Shown one piece after another: positions 7,639 to 16,870 of a stretch of 49,100 nt of DNA. The DNA is from Bradyrhizobium valentinum (GTDB lineage: Bacteria > Pseudomonadota > Alphaproteobacteria > Rhizobiales > Xanthobacteraceae). The first letter of the stretch is position 1; every line of letters begins with the position of its first letter. The notes beneath the pieces are model-generated. The model worked only from the letters and a program-made list of their open reading frames with translations, was not told the origin of the DNA and searched no databases. The stretch covers positions 6,937-56,036 of the forward strand of contig NZ_LLXX01000136.1 in assembly GCF_001440405.1 (NCBI RefSeq), in the 5' to 3' direction. Position numbers and translations under genes: made by a program.

Positions 7639-9012
7639 CTACCCGCGCAATGAGGAAAGATCGATACGGCCGTTATACAGCCCCGCCATCAGTTTCAACG
7701 CCGCATCGCTTTGCGCGGCGCTCCAGCCGCCATGCTCGGCGTTGAGCAAGAACTTGTCGATCAGATCCTGCCGCGTCAGCGGCTCCTGCGCGCCGCCCCG
7801 CAGATATGGCTGCCGCTCTTCAACCACACTGCCGTCCCTGAGGGTGGCGCGGATGTGGCCAGTGTAATTGTTGGGATAGGGATTGTCCGGATCAATCATG
7901 AACTTCACTTTGGCGGCGAGCGCCAGCACGCGCTCATCGCGGATCGCGCTTTCCGTGAACGCCCCGAGCCCGACGCCGCCATGAACGAATCCGGTGGCCA
8001 ACAGATAAGGCACGGCAAACTTGGCGGCATAGCCGTTACGCGGACGCTGTTTGTCGGGGAGCGGCTCCCATAGCCGGTGCACCGTGCCCTCCGCCACCTC
8101 ACAGACGATCTCGGCGACGTCTTCCGGCTTGATGCCGTGCGCGGCCAGGCGGCGCGCGCAATCGATGTAGGGCTGCGCCATAGTCCCGCATGGATATGGT
8201 TTGAACGCCAGCGTGTCCATCACCCAGCGCGTGCCGAAATCGCCGGTCAACGCGTCGTAGTCAGCCTCGGCGGTGCGCGCAAAGCCATGGAACAGCCCGT
8301 GCACGCCCTCGAACACCGTGCGCGGCCCGACGAATCCTGCCCGCGCCAATAGCGCGGCGCGGATGCCTGATTGCGCTGCCCATCCGGCGTGCAGCCGCTT
8401 GGTCCAGGCGCCATCCGCGAGATATTCGATGATGCCGCCGGCCATGCTGCCGGCGACGCCAAGCGCATCGACGATCTGCTTGGCGTTGAGGCCAAGTGCT
8501 GCGCCGACACCGGCGGCTGCGCCCATCGCACCAAATATTGCCGTCGGGTGGAAGCCTGCCTTATGAACGGCCTTCGGCACCACGAGGCTCAGACGGCAGA
8601 GCACTTCGGCGCCGACCGCGATGCCGATCAGCGCCATCCGGCCATCCGGATTGTGCCGCTCGCAGGCGGCGAGCACCGCTGGCACGATCACGGCGCCTGC
8701 ATGCACCGGGCCGCCCTCGAAAGTGTCGTCGAAATCCTCGCCATGCGCGGCAGTGCCGTTGACGAAGGCGGCGCCCGCCGCATTCAGTGTGCGCCGATGT
8801 CCGATCGCGGCGCACGGGCCGTCATCGTCAAAACCTGCTAGTGCGCTTACGATGTAGTCCTCGTTGCGTGCAGTGACGCACAGGCCTACCACGTCGATCA
8901 GCAGGTCCTCACATTTGCGCGCGGTCGCTTCCGGCAATGCGCCGAGCCTGAGCGCGACGATCTTTTCGGCCAGCGTTTCGGCGACCGAAATCCTGGGCAG
9001 TCCCGAGGCCAT
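7639..9012 (-). CDS. MmgE/PrpD family protein
   Basis: A 457-residue protein of the 2-methylcitrate dehydratase (PrpD)/cis-aconitate decarboxylase fold. Recognisable blocks are NGTAAHGEDFDDTF in the first third, VHKAGFHPTAIFGAMGAAAG in the middle and LAFKPYPCGTMAQPYID in the small domain. The usual length is 450-480. A TTG 9 bp upstream would overlap the preceding gene; the ATG at 9012 is preferred, leaving a 5 bp gap, and coupling is likely. Family members dehydrate or isomerise tricarboxylic or related acids. Neighbouring SDR, enoyl-CoA hydratase and binding-protein genes suggest use in a carboxylate-degradation route. Confidence 0.9.
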   Translation of the reverse strand: MASGLPRISVAETLAEKIVALRLGALPEATARKCEDLLIDVVGLCVTARNEDYIVSALAGFDDDGPCAAIGHRRTLNAAGAAFVNGTAAHGEDFDDTFEGGPVHAGAVIVPAVLAACERHNPDGRMALIGIAVGAEVLCRLSLVVPKAVHKAGFHPTAIFGAMGAAAGVGAALGLNAKQIVDALGVAGSMAGGIIEYLADGAWTKRLHAGWAAQSGIRAALLARAGFVGPRTVFEGVHGLFHGFARTAEADYDALTGDFGTRWVMDTLAFKPYPCGTMAQPYIDCARRLAAHGIKPEDVAEIVCEVAEGTVHRLWEPLPDKQRPRNGYAAKFAVPYLLATGFVHGGVGLGAFTESAIRDERVLALAAKVKFMIDPDNPYPNNYTGHIRATLRDGSVVEERQPYLRGGAQEPLTRQDLIDKFLLNAEHGGWSAAQSDAALKLMAGLYNGRIDLSSLRG

Positions 9013-9017
9013 GCCGG

Positions 9018-10085
9018 TCAAACGCGGAAGATTTTTGTGTAGCGCGCCTTGATCGCCTCGCTTTCCTTCTCCACCGCCGCCGCGTCATCCTTCATGGTCT
9101 TGATGTCCTTGAGCGGCGTGCGTCCCGCCTTCTCGACCGTTTGCGAATGCACCGAGCGGAGGCCGCCGACATCGACGATCAGTTGCTGGGCCTCCCGGCT
9201 GAGACTGAACGACTGGAACAGCCTTGCCGCGTTCGGATTCGGTGCACCCTTGAAGACGCCGTTCGGTCCGATGATCAGCGGCGAACCCTCCGCGGCATAA
9301 ACCGGCGCGACCGGACGCCCCGCCTCCTTCATCTGGAAGATGTTGTATTCATTGCCGTCGGCCATCACCGCGCGCTCGCCGAGATCGAGCTTCTTCGGCG
9401 GATCGGCCGATGACTGTACCTGCATGATGTTCTGCCTGGCAAGTTGCTCGAAGAAGCTCCAGCCGAGATCGCGCTGCATCTGATAGGTCGCGGTCATGAT
9501 GGTGCCGCTGTAGCCCGGATGCGCCTTGACGATCTTGCCCTTCCATTTGGGATCGAGCAGATCGGCAAAACTCTTCGGCGCATCCTCCGCCTTCACCAGA
9601 TTGGTGTTGTGAGCGATGATGCTGAGCCAGACGCGGAAGCTCGCAAACTGGCCGTCCGGATCCTTGTGCTCGGCCGGATAGTATTTTGCGACATCCTCGG
9701 TCACGTAAGGCGCCAGAATGCCGTCACGCTTCCAGACGATGAAATGCGCGGCATCGGACGAGTTCACCACGTCGACGGCATGGATGTTGCTCGAATATTC
9801 CTGGCCGATGCGCTGGAATAAGCGCTCCGCGCCGGTGCGTTCGACGCGCACCGCGATATCAGGATATTTCGCCTCGAACGCCTTGGCGAGCTTCTCCGCG
9901 ACCGGCAAATCGGTCGAGGTGTAATAGTTGACCTTGCCTTCCTTCTTTGCCGCTTCGATCAGCGCCGGCGTCACCGCTTCCGGTGGGGGCGCTGCGGCCA
10001 TCACGCGCGTGGAAAATGCTGCGCCTGCGAGAACAGCGCCTGTGCCAGCCAGCACGTAACGGCGTGAAATCCCTGGGTGTTTCAT
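9018..10085 (-). CDS. ABC transporter substrate-binding protein (Fe3+/AfuA-type fold), Tat-like signal
   Basis: A 355-residue periplasmic binding protein. The N-terminus has a twin-arginine-like SRRYVLAG followed by a hydrophobic stretch and an AxA site near residue 31. The mature part starts with the typical ALIEAAKKEGKVNYYTSTD of the iron/putrescine-type (family 1) binding proteins. DLLDPKWKGKIVKAHPGYSG is the usual hinge block. It is first in the minus-strand operon leading to the MmgE/PrpD, SDR, molybdenum and enoyl-CoA hydratase-like genes, with no permease or ATPase beside it. The 119 bp upstream probably holds the operon promoter. The ligand may be an organic anion rather than iron, given the neighbours. 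Confidence 0.88.
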   Translation of the reverse strand: MKHPGISRRYVLAGTGAVLAGAAFSTRVMAAAPPPEAVTPALIEAAKKEGKVNYYTSTDLPVAEKLAKAFEAKYPDIAVRVERTGAERLFQRIGQEYSSNIHAVDVVNSSDAAHFIVWKRDGILAPYVTEDVAKYYPAEHKDPDGQFASFRVWLSIIAHNTNLVKAEDAPKSFADLLDPKWKGKIVKAHPGYSGTIMTATYQMQRDLGWSFFEQLARQNIMQVQSSADPPKKLDLGERAVMADGNEYNIFQMKEAGRPVAPVYAAEGSPLIIGPNGVFKGAPNPNAARLFQSFSLSREAQQLIVDVGGLRSVHSQTVEKAGRTPLKDIKTMKDDAAAVEKESEAIKARYTKIFRV

Positions 10086-10204
10086 GTTCTCGTTCCCCGC
10101 GCTTGTTGGCGAAGTTTAAGTACCCTCGAGCCCGAGCATTATTCCTATGGATTGAGAGCTGTCCATGGCTGATGCGCCTGGCCCGTCGCAGCTACGCCCA
10201 AATG

Positions 10205-10822
10205 CTACTGCGGAGGACAGGCCGCGCCGGTTTTCACCCAGGCCTCGACGAGCGCACCAGCCTGCTTCTGCGAGCCGGGCACGGGGCTGCGGCCGGCGCC
10301 CGGAGCCCAGGCCCAGCCGACCAGCGTATCTTCGCCGATATGATGGATGAGTTCCTCGAGCTTGCGCCCGCCGTTGCGTGCGGGGTCCTTAAGCTGCGTG
10401 CAGATTTCAGCAACCGTCTTGCCCTCCCACGCCATTTCGCGCGGTGCGAGGTGCCATTCCGGATGGCCCGGCATGCGACCGGGTTCGAAGTTCGCATGCT
10501 TGTGGCAAATCGAGCAGCGCATCGCGGCAAGGCCATGGCCATCCGCGCCGCGCGTGACCGGCGGCTGGTGTAGCCGCCCCTCGTCGCCCTGCCGCGGTCG
10601 GTCGGTTGCGGGATGGCAATTCGTGCAGCGAGGATGCGTCAACACCTTGCCAAGTTCGGTGAACATGGCCGCCGAGCGCGCATCGGTATCGGCAATCGAA
10701 GCAAAGCTTTCCGGGCTTGCAAGCGCCTGCTGCGCAGTTTGGGAAACGGCGTAGCCGGTAAGCGTGCTCGTCGCGACCGCGACGAGAGCGACCACGATCT
10801 GAAACCGCAATTCCGATTTCAT
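10205..10822 (-). CDS. Diheme cytochrome c subunit of an isoquinoline-1-oxidoreductase-type enzyme
   Basis: A 205-residue exported protein with an N-terminal hydrophobic signal (about residues 9-28) and two heme-binding CxxCH motifs, CTNCH (66-70) and CSICH (103-107). It is last in the operon after the [2Fe-2S] and molybdopterin subunits, with a 19 bp gap. FAD-free molybdenum hydroxylases commonly pass electrons to a cytochrome c, so this is the likely periplasmic electron acceptor carrying electrons to the respiratory chain. The spacing between hemes is unlike single-domain class I cytochromes, and the family is often named as an Ior-associated subunit. Confidence in heme binding is high; the partner assignment comes from context. 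Confidence 0.88.
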   Translation of the reverse strand: MKSELRFQIVVALVAVATSTLTGYAVSQTAQQALASPESFASIADTDARSAAMFTELGKVLTHPRCTNCHPATDRPRQGDEGRLHQPPVTRGADGHGLAAMRCSICHKHANFEPGRMPGHPEWHLAPREMAWEGKTVAEICTQLKDPARNGGRKLEELIHHIGEDTLVGWAWAPGAGRSPVPGSQKQAGALVEAWVKTGAACPPQ

Positions 10823-10841
10823 GGCGCGTTCCCCTGCCCGG

Positions 10842-11366
10842 TCACCGGTTCGCCACGAGATAGCGCCCGGAGTCGGCCAGAATCACGTCGCGCACGGCCT
10901 CATGGTACTTGATGTAGCCAGTGCAGCGGCAGAGGTGGCCGTCGAGCGCTTCAGCGACGGTGTTTTCGAGATCAGCGCGCCTCACCGGAGCCTTCGCCAG
11001 ACGTTCCAGCAGGACCTGCCCCTCGTTGAGAAAACCTGCAGTGCAGTAGCCGCACTGGAAGGCAAAGTGCCGGATAAAGGCCTTCTGCAACGCGGTGAGT
11101 TCACCTTCCTTCTCATGACCCTCGACCGTGCGAATGGTCTTGCCGTCAAAGCTTGCCGCCGAGGCGATGCAGGTCGGGCCGGTGTAGCTTGTGCCATCGG
11201 GCTCATCGACGATGACGGCGCAGCTCAGGCACTGCGCCGCGCCGCAGCCGAACTTGGTACCGGTCATGCCGAGATATTCGCGCAGGAAATCATTCATCGA
11301 GAGTTCGTCGCGCACATCGACCGGGCCGTACGCCCGGCCGTTGATCGTGAGGCTCAATTTGGTCAC
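10842..11366 (-). CDS. [2Fe-2S] subunit of periplasmic molybdenum hydroxylase (IorA-like)
   Basis: A 174-residue protein with two [2Fe-2S] clusters. The plant-ferredoxin-type motif is GCGAAQCLSC with a further Cys in GPTC. The helical-domain motifs are FQCGYCTAGF and LCRCTGY. Length and order match XDH-family small subunits. The GTG start overlaps the end of the molybdopterin subunit by 4 bp and has GGGAG 7 bp upstream, indicating translational coupling. It has no signal peptide of its own, so it should be exported as a complex with the Tat-signal-bearing large subunit. It transfers electrons from the Mo site to the downstream diheme cytochrome. Confidence 0.93.
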   Translation of the reverse strand: MTKLSLTINGRAYGPVDVRDELSMNDFLREYLGMTGTKFGCGAAQCLSCAVIVDEPDGTSYTGPTCIASAASFDGKTIRTVEGHEKEGELTALQKAFIRHFAFQCGYCTAGFLNEGQVLLERLAKAPVRRADLENTVAEALDGHLCRCTGYIKYHEAVRDVILADSGRYLVANR

Positions 11367-14137
11367 GCCAGAACTCCCTTGAGCAGGCTTGCCGTCACTG
11401 GCAGCGATTGGAAGCGGCGGCCGGTAGCGTCGAAAATCGCGTTCAGGATGGCGGGCACGACCGGAACCATGACGACTTCCGCCATGCCTTTCGGCAGCTC
11501 ATCCGGCGTCAGGGGCGGCAGCATCTCGATTTCGAGATCGTGCAGCGGCAGATCCGATCCACGCGCGACGAGATATTGCCCGAGATTCCACTGGCCGTTG
11601 CCCGGGCCGCCTTCAAAGGGCGGCAGCGTCTCAAGCAAGGCATAGCCTACTCCCATTGCGAAGCCGCCCTGCGCCTGACCCATTACTACGTCGGGTACCA
11701 GCGCCAGTCCGCATTCGAATACGCTGTAGGCCTTGGCAATGCGCAGCGCGCCGGTGGCGCGCTCGATCTCGATGCGGACCAGCGTGCCGCACATCGAGGT
11801 ATACGTTGTGCCGATCCGGTTGTTGTCGGTCGGCGGGAATTTGACGCTGACGCGGTTGATGCGCTCGAACTTGCCGTTGCCCCTGCGCACGGCCAGCGCG
11901 TCGATCTCCGCGCGATATTGTTCGCCAAAAAGCGGAAAGCGGGCGCGCGACCATTCCCAGCGGGAGAAGCTGTGAGCCACTGCGCCGGTCACGAAATTGC
12001 GCGCATGCGCCTTCGCGGCAACGGCAGACAACGGCAACGGCGCAAGACCGGACATGACGAGCTGCCCGCCCTTCCACTGCGCCTTCGCCCAATCCTTTGC
12101 GCGCTGATCATTCCCAGCGATGTGCCATAGTTCCAGCGCCGCCGGCCACAGGCCGAAACGGAAGATGACGCGCGCCGCTTCTGCGGCCGAGTGGGTGCCG
12201 ACATGCGCACCGATCGAAGCGCTGGTCGCCGAACTGATCGCCGGCACCCAGCGTGGGTTCCTTTCCGCTGCGTCCTGCGTCTTCTGGTCCATCGTGTAGG
12301 GATCGCCTGACGTGACCAGTCCGAGGGCGTCATACGTGTCCACACGCGCCACCGAGACTTCGTCAGCGACCGCGCCGAGATGGATCGCGACCCGGTTGGC
12401 AAGCGCGGTACCGATGCCGTTGCCCATCTCGGTATGATCGCAATAGATCGTGATCTTGCCGTCGGGGGACAGTTCGACACGACCAAGCGAACAATCGGCG
12501 CCGGTGCCATAGTCCTTGGTCACACACGCAACACCGGTACCGACGAGCCTGCCCTGCGCCGCGCCCGATTTCTGCTGCGCGCGCAGCTGCCAGATCGGAT
12601 GCTTCTCGAGCTTGTCGAGGATTTCAGTGGTGCGGACCGAAACGCCGTAGGGATTACCGGTCAAGGTCCGGCCCTTGGGCGCGAGCGCATTGCGCCGCCG
12701 GAATTCGATCGGGTCGAGCGGCAAGGCGGCCGCTACTTCATCAACCAGCACTTCGAGCGCCGTCATCGTCTGCAGCGTGCCGTAACCGCGCATCGATCCC
12801 GCGGTCACTCCGCGCGAATGAATGGCAACCGTGGTCACGTCGACCTTCGGCACATCATAGATTCCGATCGCGGCGGTCGCGCCGACGGTCGCTACGTTGG
12901 CCGAAAAATTTGCCAGGCCGCCGCCATCGAGAACGTGGTCCGCAGCGAAAGCCTGAATTTTTCCGGTCGACCGATCGACCCCGATCCGCGACCGCATCTT
13001 GAAGGCGTGGCGCTTGATGCCACCCTGAAACTGCTGATAGCGATCGTGCGCCAGCCGGACCGGATGCCCAGCAAAGAACATCGCCGCCAGCGCCACATAC
13101 AACACAAACGGCGTGTGATCGCGTCCGCCGAAGCCGCCGCCCATATGGGTGAACTGGGTATTGATCCGCGCCGGCTTGAAGGGAGCGCGGGCCTCGCCAA
13201 GCAGGTGCGCGATCGACTCCGCCGCTTCGTAAGGAGACTGCACGCCAAGAACCAGTTCGAGGCTTTCGCTGTTCCTGTTGTACCAGGCGAGACCGGATTC
13301 CGGCTCAAGGAACATCGGATCGACCGATTGCGTCTCGAACTCGCGATCCAGCACCAGAAGGTTCGGATTTTTGGCCGCGAGCTCAGCGCGGATCCGTTCG
13401 CCATGGATCGCCGCCTTGGCATAGGAAGCCTCGGTGTCCTTTGCGGCCGGCGACCATATCGGCAGCGGCGAGTTCTGCGAGCGCCCGGGGCTGACCCAGC
13501 CGGCCTGGATCGGCGAATAGACGTCGGGCGCGTCCGGCGTCGCACCGGCGACGCGCGTAAACCGATACGCGCCGTAAGCCGGCATCGCGACGGGGCCGGT
13601 CTCCTCGCCGAACCTCACGAACGTTCCATCGCGCAATGCAAGACGCGCCTGATCGAAGGCATCGAACGTCTCGAAGATCAACACTGCGACCGGTTGCCCC
13701 AGATAGAGCGGCGTCTTGCCCAGCGGGCAGAACAGATCGCCGGTGTAGAATTCGGGAACGCGCGTGCCGATCTTCGCGAGATCGGCCGCGGTCACCACCA
13801 CGGATGGCTTCAACGCACCGCTGAGCCGGCCGAGGTCCATTCCCACATAGACATGCGTGGCATCCGGTGCGCGGATGAGCATTGCGTGCGATGTACTCGC
13901 CGGCCAGCCCGGAAGGTCGGCCGCACGGAAGTCGGATGCATAAAGCTTCGCGCCGGTAACCTTGGCGACGCCATCGACCCGGCCCGCGCCATTGGCGGCC
14001 GGACTCCAGTTCGCACGCCCCGGAAGCGACGCACGCGGGGGCAAGCCGGCGGCCTCCGCCGAGCCCAGACGCGAAAGGCTGAGCGCAATACCGCTCGCCG
14101 ACACCCAGGTCAGAAACTCGCGCCGCGAAGGCCGCAT
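11363..14137 (-). CDS. Molybdopterin-binding subunit of periplasmic XDH-family hydroxylase (IorB-like), Tat-exported
   Basis: A 924-residue large subunit. It opens with a classic twin-arginine signal (SRREFLTW at 4-11, then a hydrophobic run to about residue 30). An a/b-hammerhead domain follows (about 60-170, KVTGAKLYASDFRAADLPGW), then Mo-cofactor domains with QFTHMGGGFGGRDHTPF and GSMRGYGTLQTMTALE. The C-terminal GMAEVVMVP carries the conserved catalytic Glu position (G-x-x-E). It is long for the family (usually 700-780), with extra sequence in the central part. A 21 bp gap separates it from the upstream secreted unknown, and it overlaps the Fe-S gene by 4 bp. Substrates could be N-heterocycles or aldehydes. 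Confidence 0.93.
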   Translation of the reverse strand: MRPSRREFLTWVSASGIALSLSRLGSAEAAGLPPRASLPGRANWSPAANGAGRVDGVAKVTGAKLYASDFRAADLPGWPASTSHAMLIRAPDATHVYVGMDLGRLSGALKPSVVVTAADLAKIGTRVPEFYTGDLFCPLGKTPLYLGQPVAVLIFETFDAFDQARLALRDGTFVRFGEETGPVAMPAYGAYRFTRVAGATPDAPDVYSPIQAGWVSPGRSQNSPLPIWSPAAKDTEASYAKAAIHGERIRAELAAKNPNLLVLDREFETQSVDPMFLEPESGLAWYNRNSESLELVLGVQSPYEAAESIAHLLGEARAPFKPARINTQFTHMGGGFGGRDHTPFVLYVALAAMFFAGHPVRLAHDRYQQFQGGIKRHAFKMRSRIGVDRSTGKIQAFAADHVLDGGGLANFSANVATVGATAAIGIYDVPKVDVTTVAIHSRGVTAGSMRGYGTLQTMTALEVLVDEVAAALPLDPIEFRRRNALAPKGRTLTGNPYGVSVRTTEILDKLEKHPIWQLRAQQKSGAAQGRLVGTGVACVTKDYGTGADCSLGRVELSPDGKITIYCDHTEMGNGIGTALANRVAIHLGAVADEVSVARVDTYDALGLVTSGDPYTMDQKTQDAAERNPRWVPAISSATSASIGAHVGTHSAAEAARVIFRFGLWPAALELWHIAGNDQRAKDWAKAQWKGGQLVMSGLAPLPLSAVAAKAHARNFVTGAVAHSFSRWEWSRARFPLFGEQYRAEIDALAVRRGNGKFERINRVSVKFPPTDNNRIGTTYTSMCGTLVRIEIERATGALRIAKAYSVFECGLALVPDVVMGQAQGGFAMGVGYALLETLPPFEGGPGNGQWNLGQYLVARGSDLPLHDLEIEMLPPLTPDELPKGMAEVVMVPVVPAILNAIFDATGRRFQSLPVTASLLKGVLA

Positions 14138-14158
14138 GTCCTTTGCCCTTTGCCGGAA

Positions 14159-15247
14159 CTACTTCAAATCAGCGATGGTCGCTGGCCCCTGCCCCGGCGT
14201 GACCAGTGTCGGCCATTGCTTCGAGCCGAAGGGAACGGCGGGCGGCAGGAACGGCGTCATGCCACGCTTGGCGCTCTCGGCAACGATCGCGGCGCGCGCA
14301 TCGCCACCCATCAGCTCATAATCCATCAGGTGGTAGTTGCCGAAGAACAGCGCGCCGACCGAACGATCGGCGATGATGCGGGTCAGCGATTCCAGCATGT
14401 CCGCCGGCGTCGTCGTGAAGGAAATCGTCTCGATCAACAGCAAGCGGCTATTGATCGCGTCGGGACCGAAGAACTGCGCCAGCACGCTGAACAACACGTT
14501 GTTCTGACGCGCGACATAGATCGTGTTGCTGGCCGCGTAGGTCTTGTCCCATTCGGCGCCGAGCTGCGCCTTCCACTCGGCCAGTACCGTCATCCAGTGC
14601 GCGACCTGCGTCTGCGCCGCCCACGCGACATTCTGCGCCAGATAAGGCGCCTGCTTCTTGCCGAAGGCTTCGAGGGTGCTGAAGGGAATGACGCCGTTTG
14701 CGATGCATTCGTCCATGAAGGCAATGTTGTTCTGCAGGATGGTGCGATTGTTGTCGCGCCAGCCCGGCTCCATCGGCGTTGCACCAAGACCGTCGAGCGC
14801 CGATTGCATGCGGCTGCGGTAGGCAAGTATCGAACCGCGCCAGGACTTGTTATCGGGGTTATCGACATAGGGGCCAACGACCTGCACCAGCGCCATCGTG
14901 CTGTGGCCGACCGATTTCAGCAATTGATACACGACCGGTACCTGCGGCGCGTCCAGCGGCGCCATTCCCGGCCGGTAGAGGATCATCCGCCCGCCGGCGC
15001 CGGAGAAAAGCGCGAGGATCACCGGATGCTTGCTCAGAATGTTCTTCTGGAAAATCTTCGCTGCATCGCCGTAGAGCTCGAACATACCGGTGTTGAGCGC
15101 CAGCATATCCTTGGTTGCGGTGTCGGAAGGTGTTGCGGCGGCTTTGCCGGCGATGGGCGCCATATAGGCCGGAAGGGTCTGGGCACTGGCGACGGTCCCA
15201 CCCCAAAGCATGATTGCAGCGACGGTCAGGCTGGGGGCAATTCTCAT
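14159..15247 (-). CDS. Unrecognised secreted protein linked to the periplasmic molybdenum hydroxylase
   Basis: A 362-residue protein that I do not recognise. It has a Sec signal (MRIAPSLTVAAIMLWGG, cleavage near the VASAQ at about 20-24). The mature part has no Cys pairs typical of cofactor binding, is rich in Trp, Asn and Gln, and has predicted helical blocks such as LAQNVAWAAQTQVAHWMTVL. The frame extends 183 codons further upstream without a good start; the ATG at 15247 is chosen for the signal peptide and AAGGA upstream. It is first in the operon, 21 bp before the Tat-dependent molybdopterin subunit, so a role in substrate binding or assembly of that enzyme is plausible but inferred. Confidence 0.75.
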   Translation of the reverse strand: MRIAPSLTVAAIMLWGGTVASAQTLPAYMAPIAGKAAATPSDTATKDMLALNTGMFELYGDAAKIFQKNILSKHPVILALFSGAGGRMILYRPGMAPLDAPQVPVVYQLLKSVGHSTMALVQVVGPYVDNPDNKSWRGSILAYRSRMQSALDGLGATPMEPGWRDNNRTILQNNIAFMDECIANGVIPFSTLEAFGKKQAPYLAQNVAWAAQTQVAHWMTVLAEWKAQLGAEWDKTYAASNTIYVARQNNVLFSVLAQFFGPDAINSRLLLIETISFTTTPADMLESLTRIIADRSVGALFFGNYHLMDYELMGGDARAAIVAESAKRGMTPFLPPAVPFGSKQWPTLVTPGQGPATIADLK

Positions 15248-15397
15248 GTCGCGTTCCTTGTCACCTTGAAATTGTATAGGCCGAACGCTGACGAATATCT
15301 GATTCTGGGGACTAGCGGTCGGTGCGCGGATAGCTAGACTTGGCACGAGGCCGGTAAACGGGCCCTTGCAGAAAAAGACCAAGTTGGGGAGGTCGAT

Positions 15398-16375
15398 ATG
15401 ATGCGCTTGAGAACGGCGCTCGCGCTGGCAGTAATTGTCGCGGCTCCACCTCTTCTGGCTACGCCCAGTCTGGCGCAGGATTATCCGTCGCGGCCGGTGA
15501 AGGTGATTGTTCCCTTTGGCGCCGGAGGGCCTGCCGACGTCACCGCCCGCCAGATCGGCACCATCCTGCAGGAGAGTTTCGGTCAGCCCTTCGTGATCGA
15601 AAACCGCACAGGTGCCGGCGGCGTGATCGGCACGCAGGAAGCCGTCAAGTCGCCGCCAGACGGCTATACGCTGTTGATGATGTCGAACACCCAGACCGCG
15701 AACGAATCGCTGGTCCCGCAGCGCAAATACGAACTGATGCGCGACCTCGCGCCGATCGCGCCGGTCAACTATTCCGACCTCGTCATCGTGGTTCATCCCT
15801 CCGTGCAGGCGAAGACGCTGCAGGAATTCGTCGCGCTCGCCAAATCGCAGCCCGGCAAATTGAACTATGCATCATCAGGCCAAGGTACGCCGTACCACAT
15901 GGCGGGCGAGCTATTCAAAGCCATGGCCGGCATCGACGTCATCCATGTACCGTACCGCAACAGCGGCGAAGCGCGCAGTGGCGTGATTGGCGGCCAGGTG
16001 CAGATGATGATCGATGCCGTTCCGGCGATGGCCCCCAACGTCGCCGAAAATCAGGTGCGCGCACTGGCGACGACAGGCAAGACGCGATCGACCGTCCTGC
16101 CCAATGCGCCTTCGGTGATCGAGGCCGGTATTCCCGGCTATGAGGCCACAATCTGGCTCGGCTTGATGGCGCCCGCGGGCACGCCAAAGCCGATTATCGA
16201 CAAACTCAATGCGGCCGTGAACGCAGTTGTGAAACGGCCCGACGTCGTAAAGCTCTGGACCCAGCAAGGCGCCGTTCCTATGTCGATGACGCCGGAGGAA
16301 TTCGACAAATTCCTGCGCGGCGATATTGTGAAATGGGCGGAGGTCGTCAAGAAATTCGACAAGCCGCCGCAATGA
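15398..16375 (+). CDS. Bug-family (tripartite tricarboxylate transporter) solute-binding protein
   Basis: A 325-residue periplasmic binding protein with a Sec signal (about 1-27, ending in SLAQ). It has the hallmark DYPSRPVKVIVPFGAGGPAD, the RTGAGGVIGTQ loop and the HVPYRNSGEA block of Bug/TctC proteins, which clamp carboxylated ligands. GGGGAGG precedes the ATG. Its direction is divergent from the secreted-unknown/hydroxylase operon (150 bp between starts) and it lies 24 bp before the [2Fe-2S] gene. No TctA/TctB membrane partner is in the window, as is usual for these abundant orphan proteins. It likely binds the substrate or product of the hydroxylase that follows. Confidence 0.93.
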   Translation: MMRLRTALALAVIVAAPPLLATPSLAQDYPSRPVKVIVPFGAGGPADVTARQIGTILQESFGQPFVIENRTGAGGVIGTQEAVKSPPDGYTLLMMSNTQTANESLVPQRKYELMRDLAPIAPVNYSDLVIVVHPSVQAKTLQEFVALAKSQPGKLNYASSGQGTPYHMAGELFKAMAGIDVIHVPYRNSGEARSGVIGGQVQMMIDAVPAMAPNVAENQVRALATTGKTRSTVLPNAPSVIEAGIPGYEATIWLGLMAPAGTPKPIIDKLNAAVNAVVKRPDVVKLWTQQGAVPMSMTPEEFDKFLRGDIVKWAEVVKKFDKPPQ

Positions 16376-16399
16376 GAAACCTTGAAAGGTTCGCCCTCG

Positions 16400-16870
16400 A
16401 TGCCGACCGTTCGATTTCACCTCAACGGCGCCGAGACCGAGATTGAGGCCGATCCCGACCGGTCATTGCTGGATATTTTGCGCGGGCAGATCGGCATGAC
16501 CGGACCGCATTTCGGCTGCGGCGCCGGCGAGTGCGGCGCCTGCAACGTCATCATTGGCGATCATGCGGTGCCCGCCTGCGATACGCCACTGTGGTCGGTG
16601 GCAGGCAAGGACGTCACGACGATCGAAGGGCTCGGAACGATCGAGCGGCCGCATCCGCTGCAGCGCGCCTTCATCACCGAGCAGGCGTTGCAATGCGGCT
16701 ATTGCGTCTCCGGCATCCTGATGAGCGCAGCGGCATTGTTGAAGCGAAATTCGTCGCCGACAAGCCGGGAGGTGAAGGAAGCGCTCGACCGCAACCTCTG
16801 CCGCTGCGGATCGCATAATCGCATGGTGCGGGCGGTGCTGCGTGCAGCGGAAGAAATGGCGGCAGGATGA
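16400..16870 (+). CDS. [2Fe-2S] subunit of a second XDH-family hydroxylase
   Basis: A 156-residue small subunit with GCGAGECGACNV (plant-type cluster), QCGYCVSGIL and NLCRCGSHNRM (helical-domain cluster). The ATG at 16400 follows GAAAGG by 10 bp; a TTG six codons upstream is less likely. The stop overlaps the start of the molybdopterin subunit (ATGA), so the two are translationally coupled. No signal peptide is present. The second CRCG is followed by SH rather than the usual TGY, a common variation in IorA-like proteins. It carries electrons away from the Mo centre, but no FAD subunit or cytochrome follows in this operon. Confidence 0.92.
   Translation: MPTVRFHLNGAETEIEADPDRSLLDILRGQIGMTGPHFGCGAGECGACNVIIGDHAVPACDTPLWSVAGKDVTTIEGLGTIERPHPLQRAFITEQALQCGYCVSGILMSAAALLKRNSSPTSREVKEALDRNLCRCGSHNRMVRAVLRAAEEMAAG

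Noticed and set aside
12380..15337. A 985-codon open frame on the + strand, antisense to the molybdopterin subunit and secreted-protein genes
   Set aside because: The opposite strand has strong domain motifs over the whole length; the + frame has high Arg/Gly/His content and no domains, typical of GC-rich antisense shadows.
15248..15796. Upstream extension of the secreted unknown protein (frame open to 15796)
   Set aside because: The extension runs through the divergent promoter region and the Bug gene on the other strand; the internal ATG has a signal peptide and ribosome-binding site.
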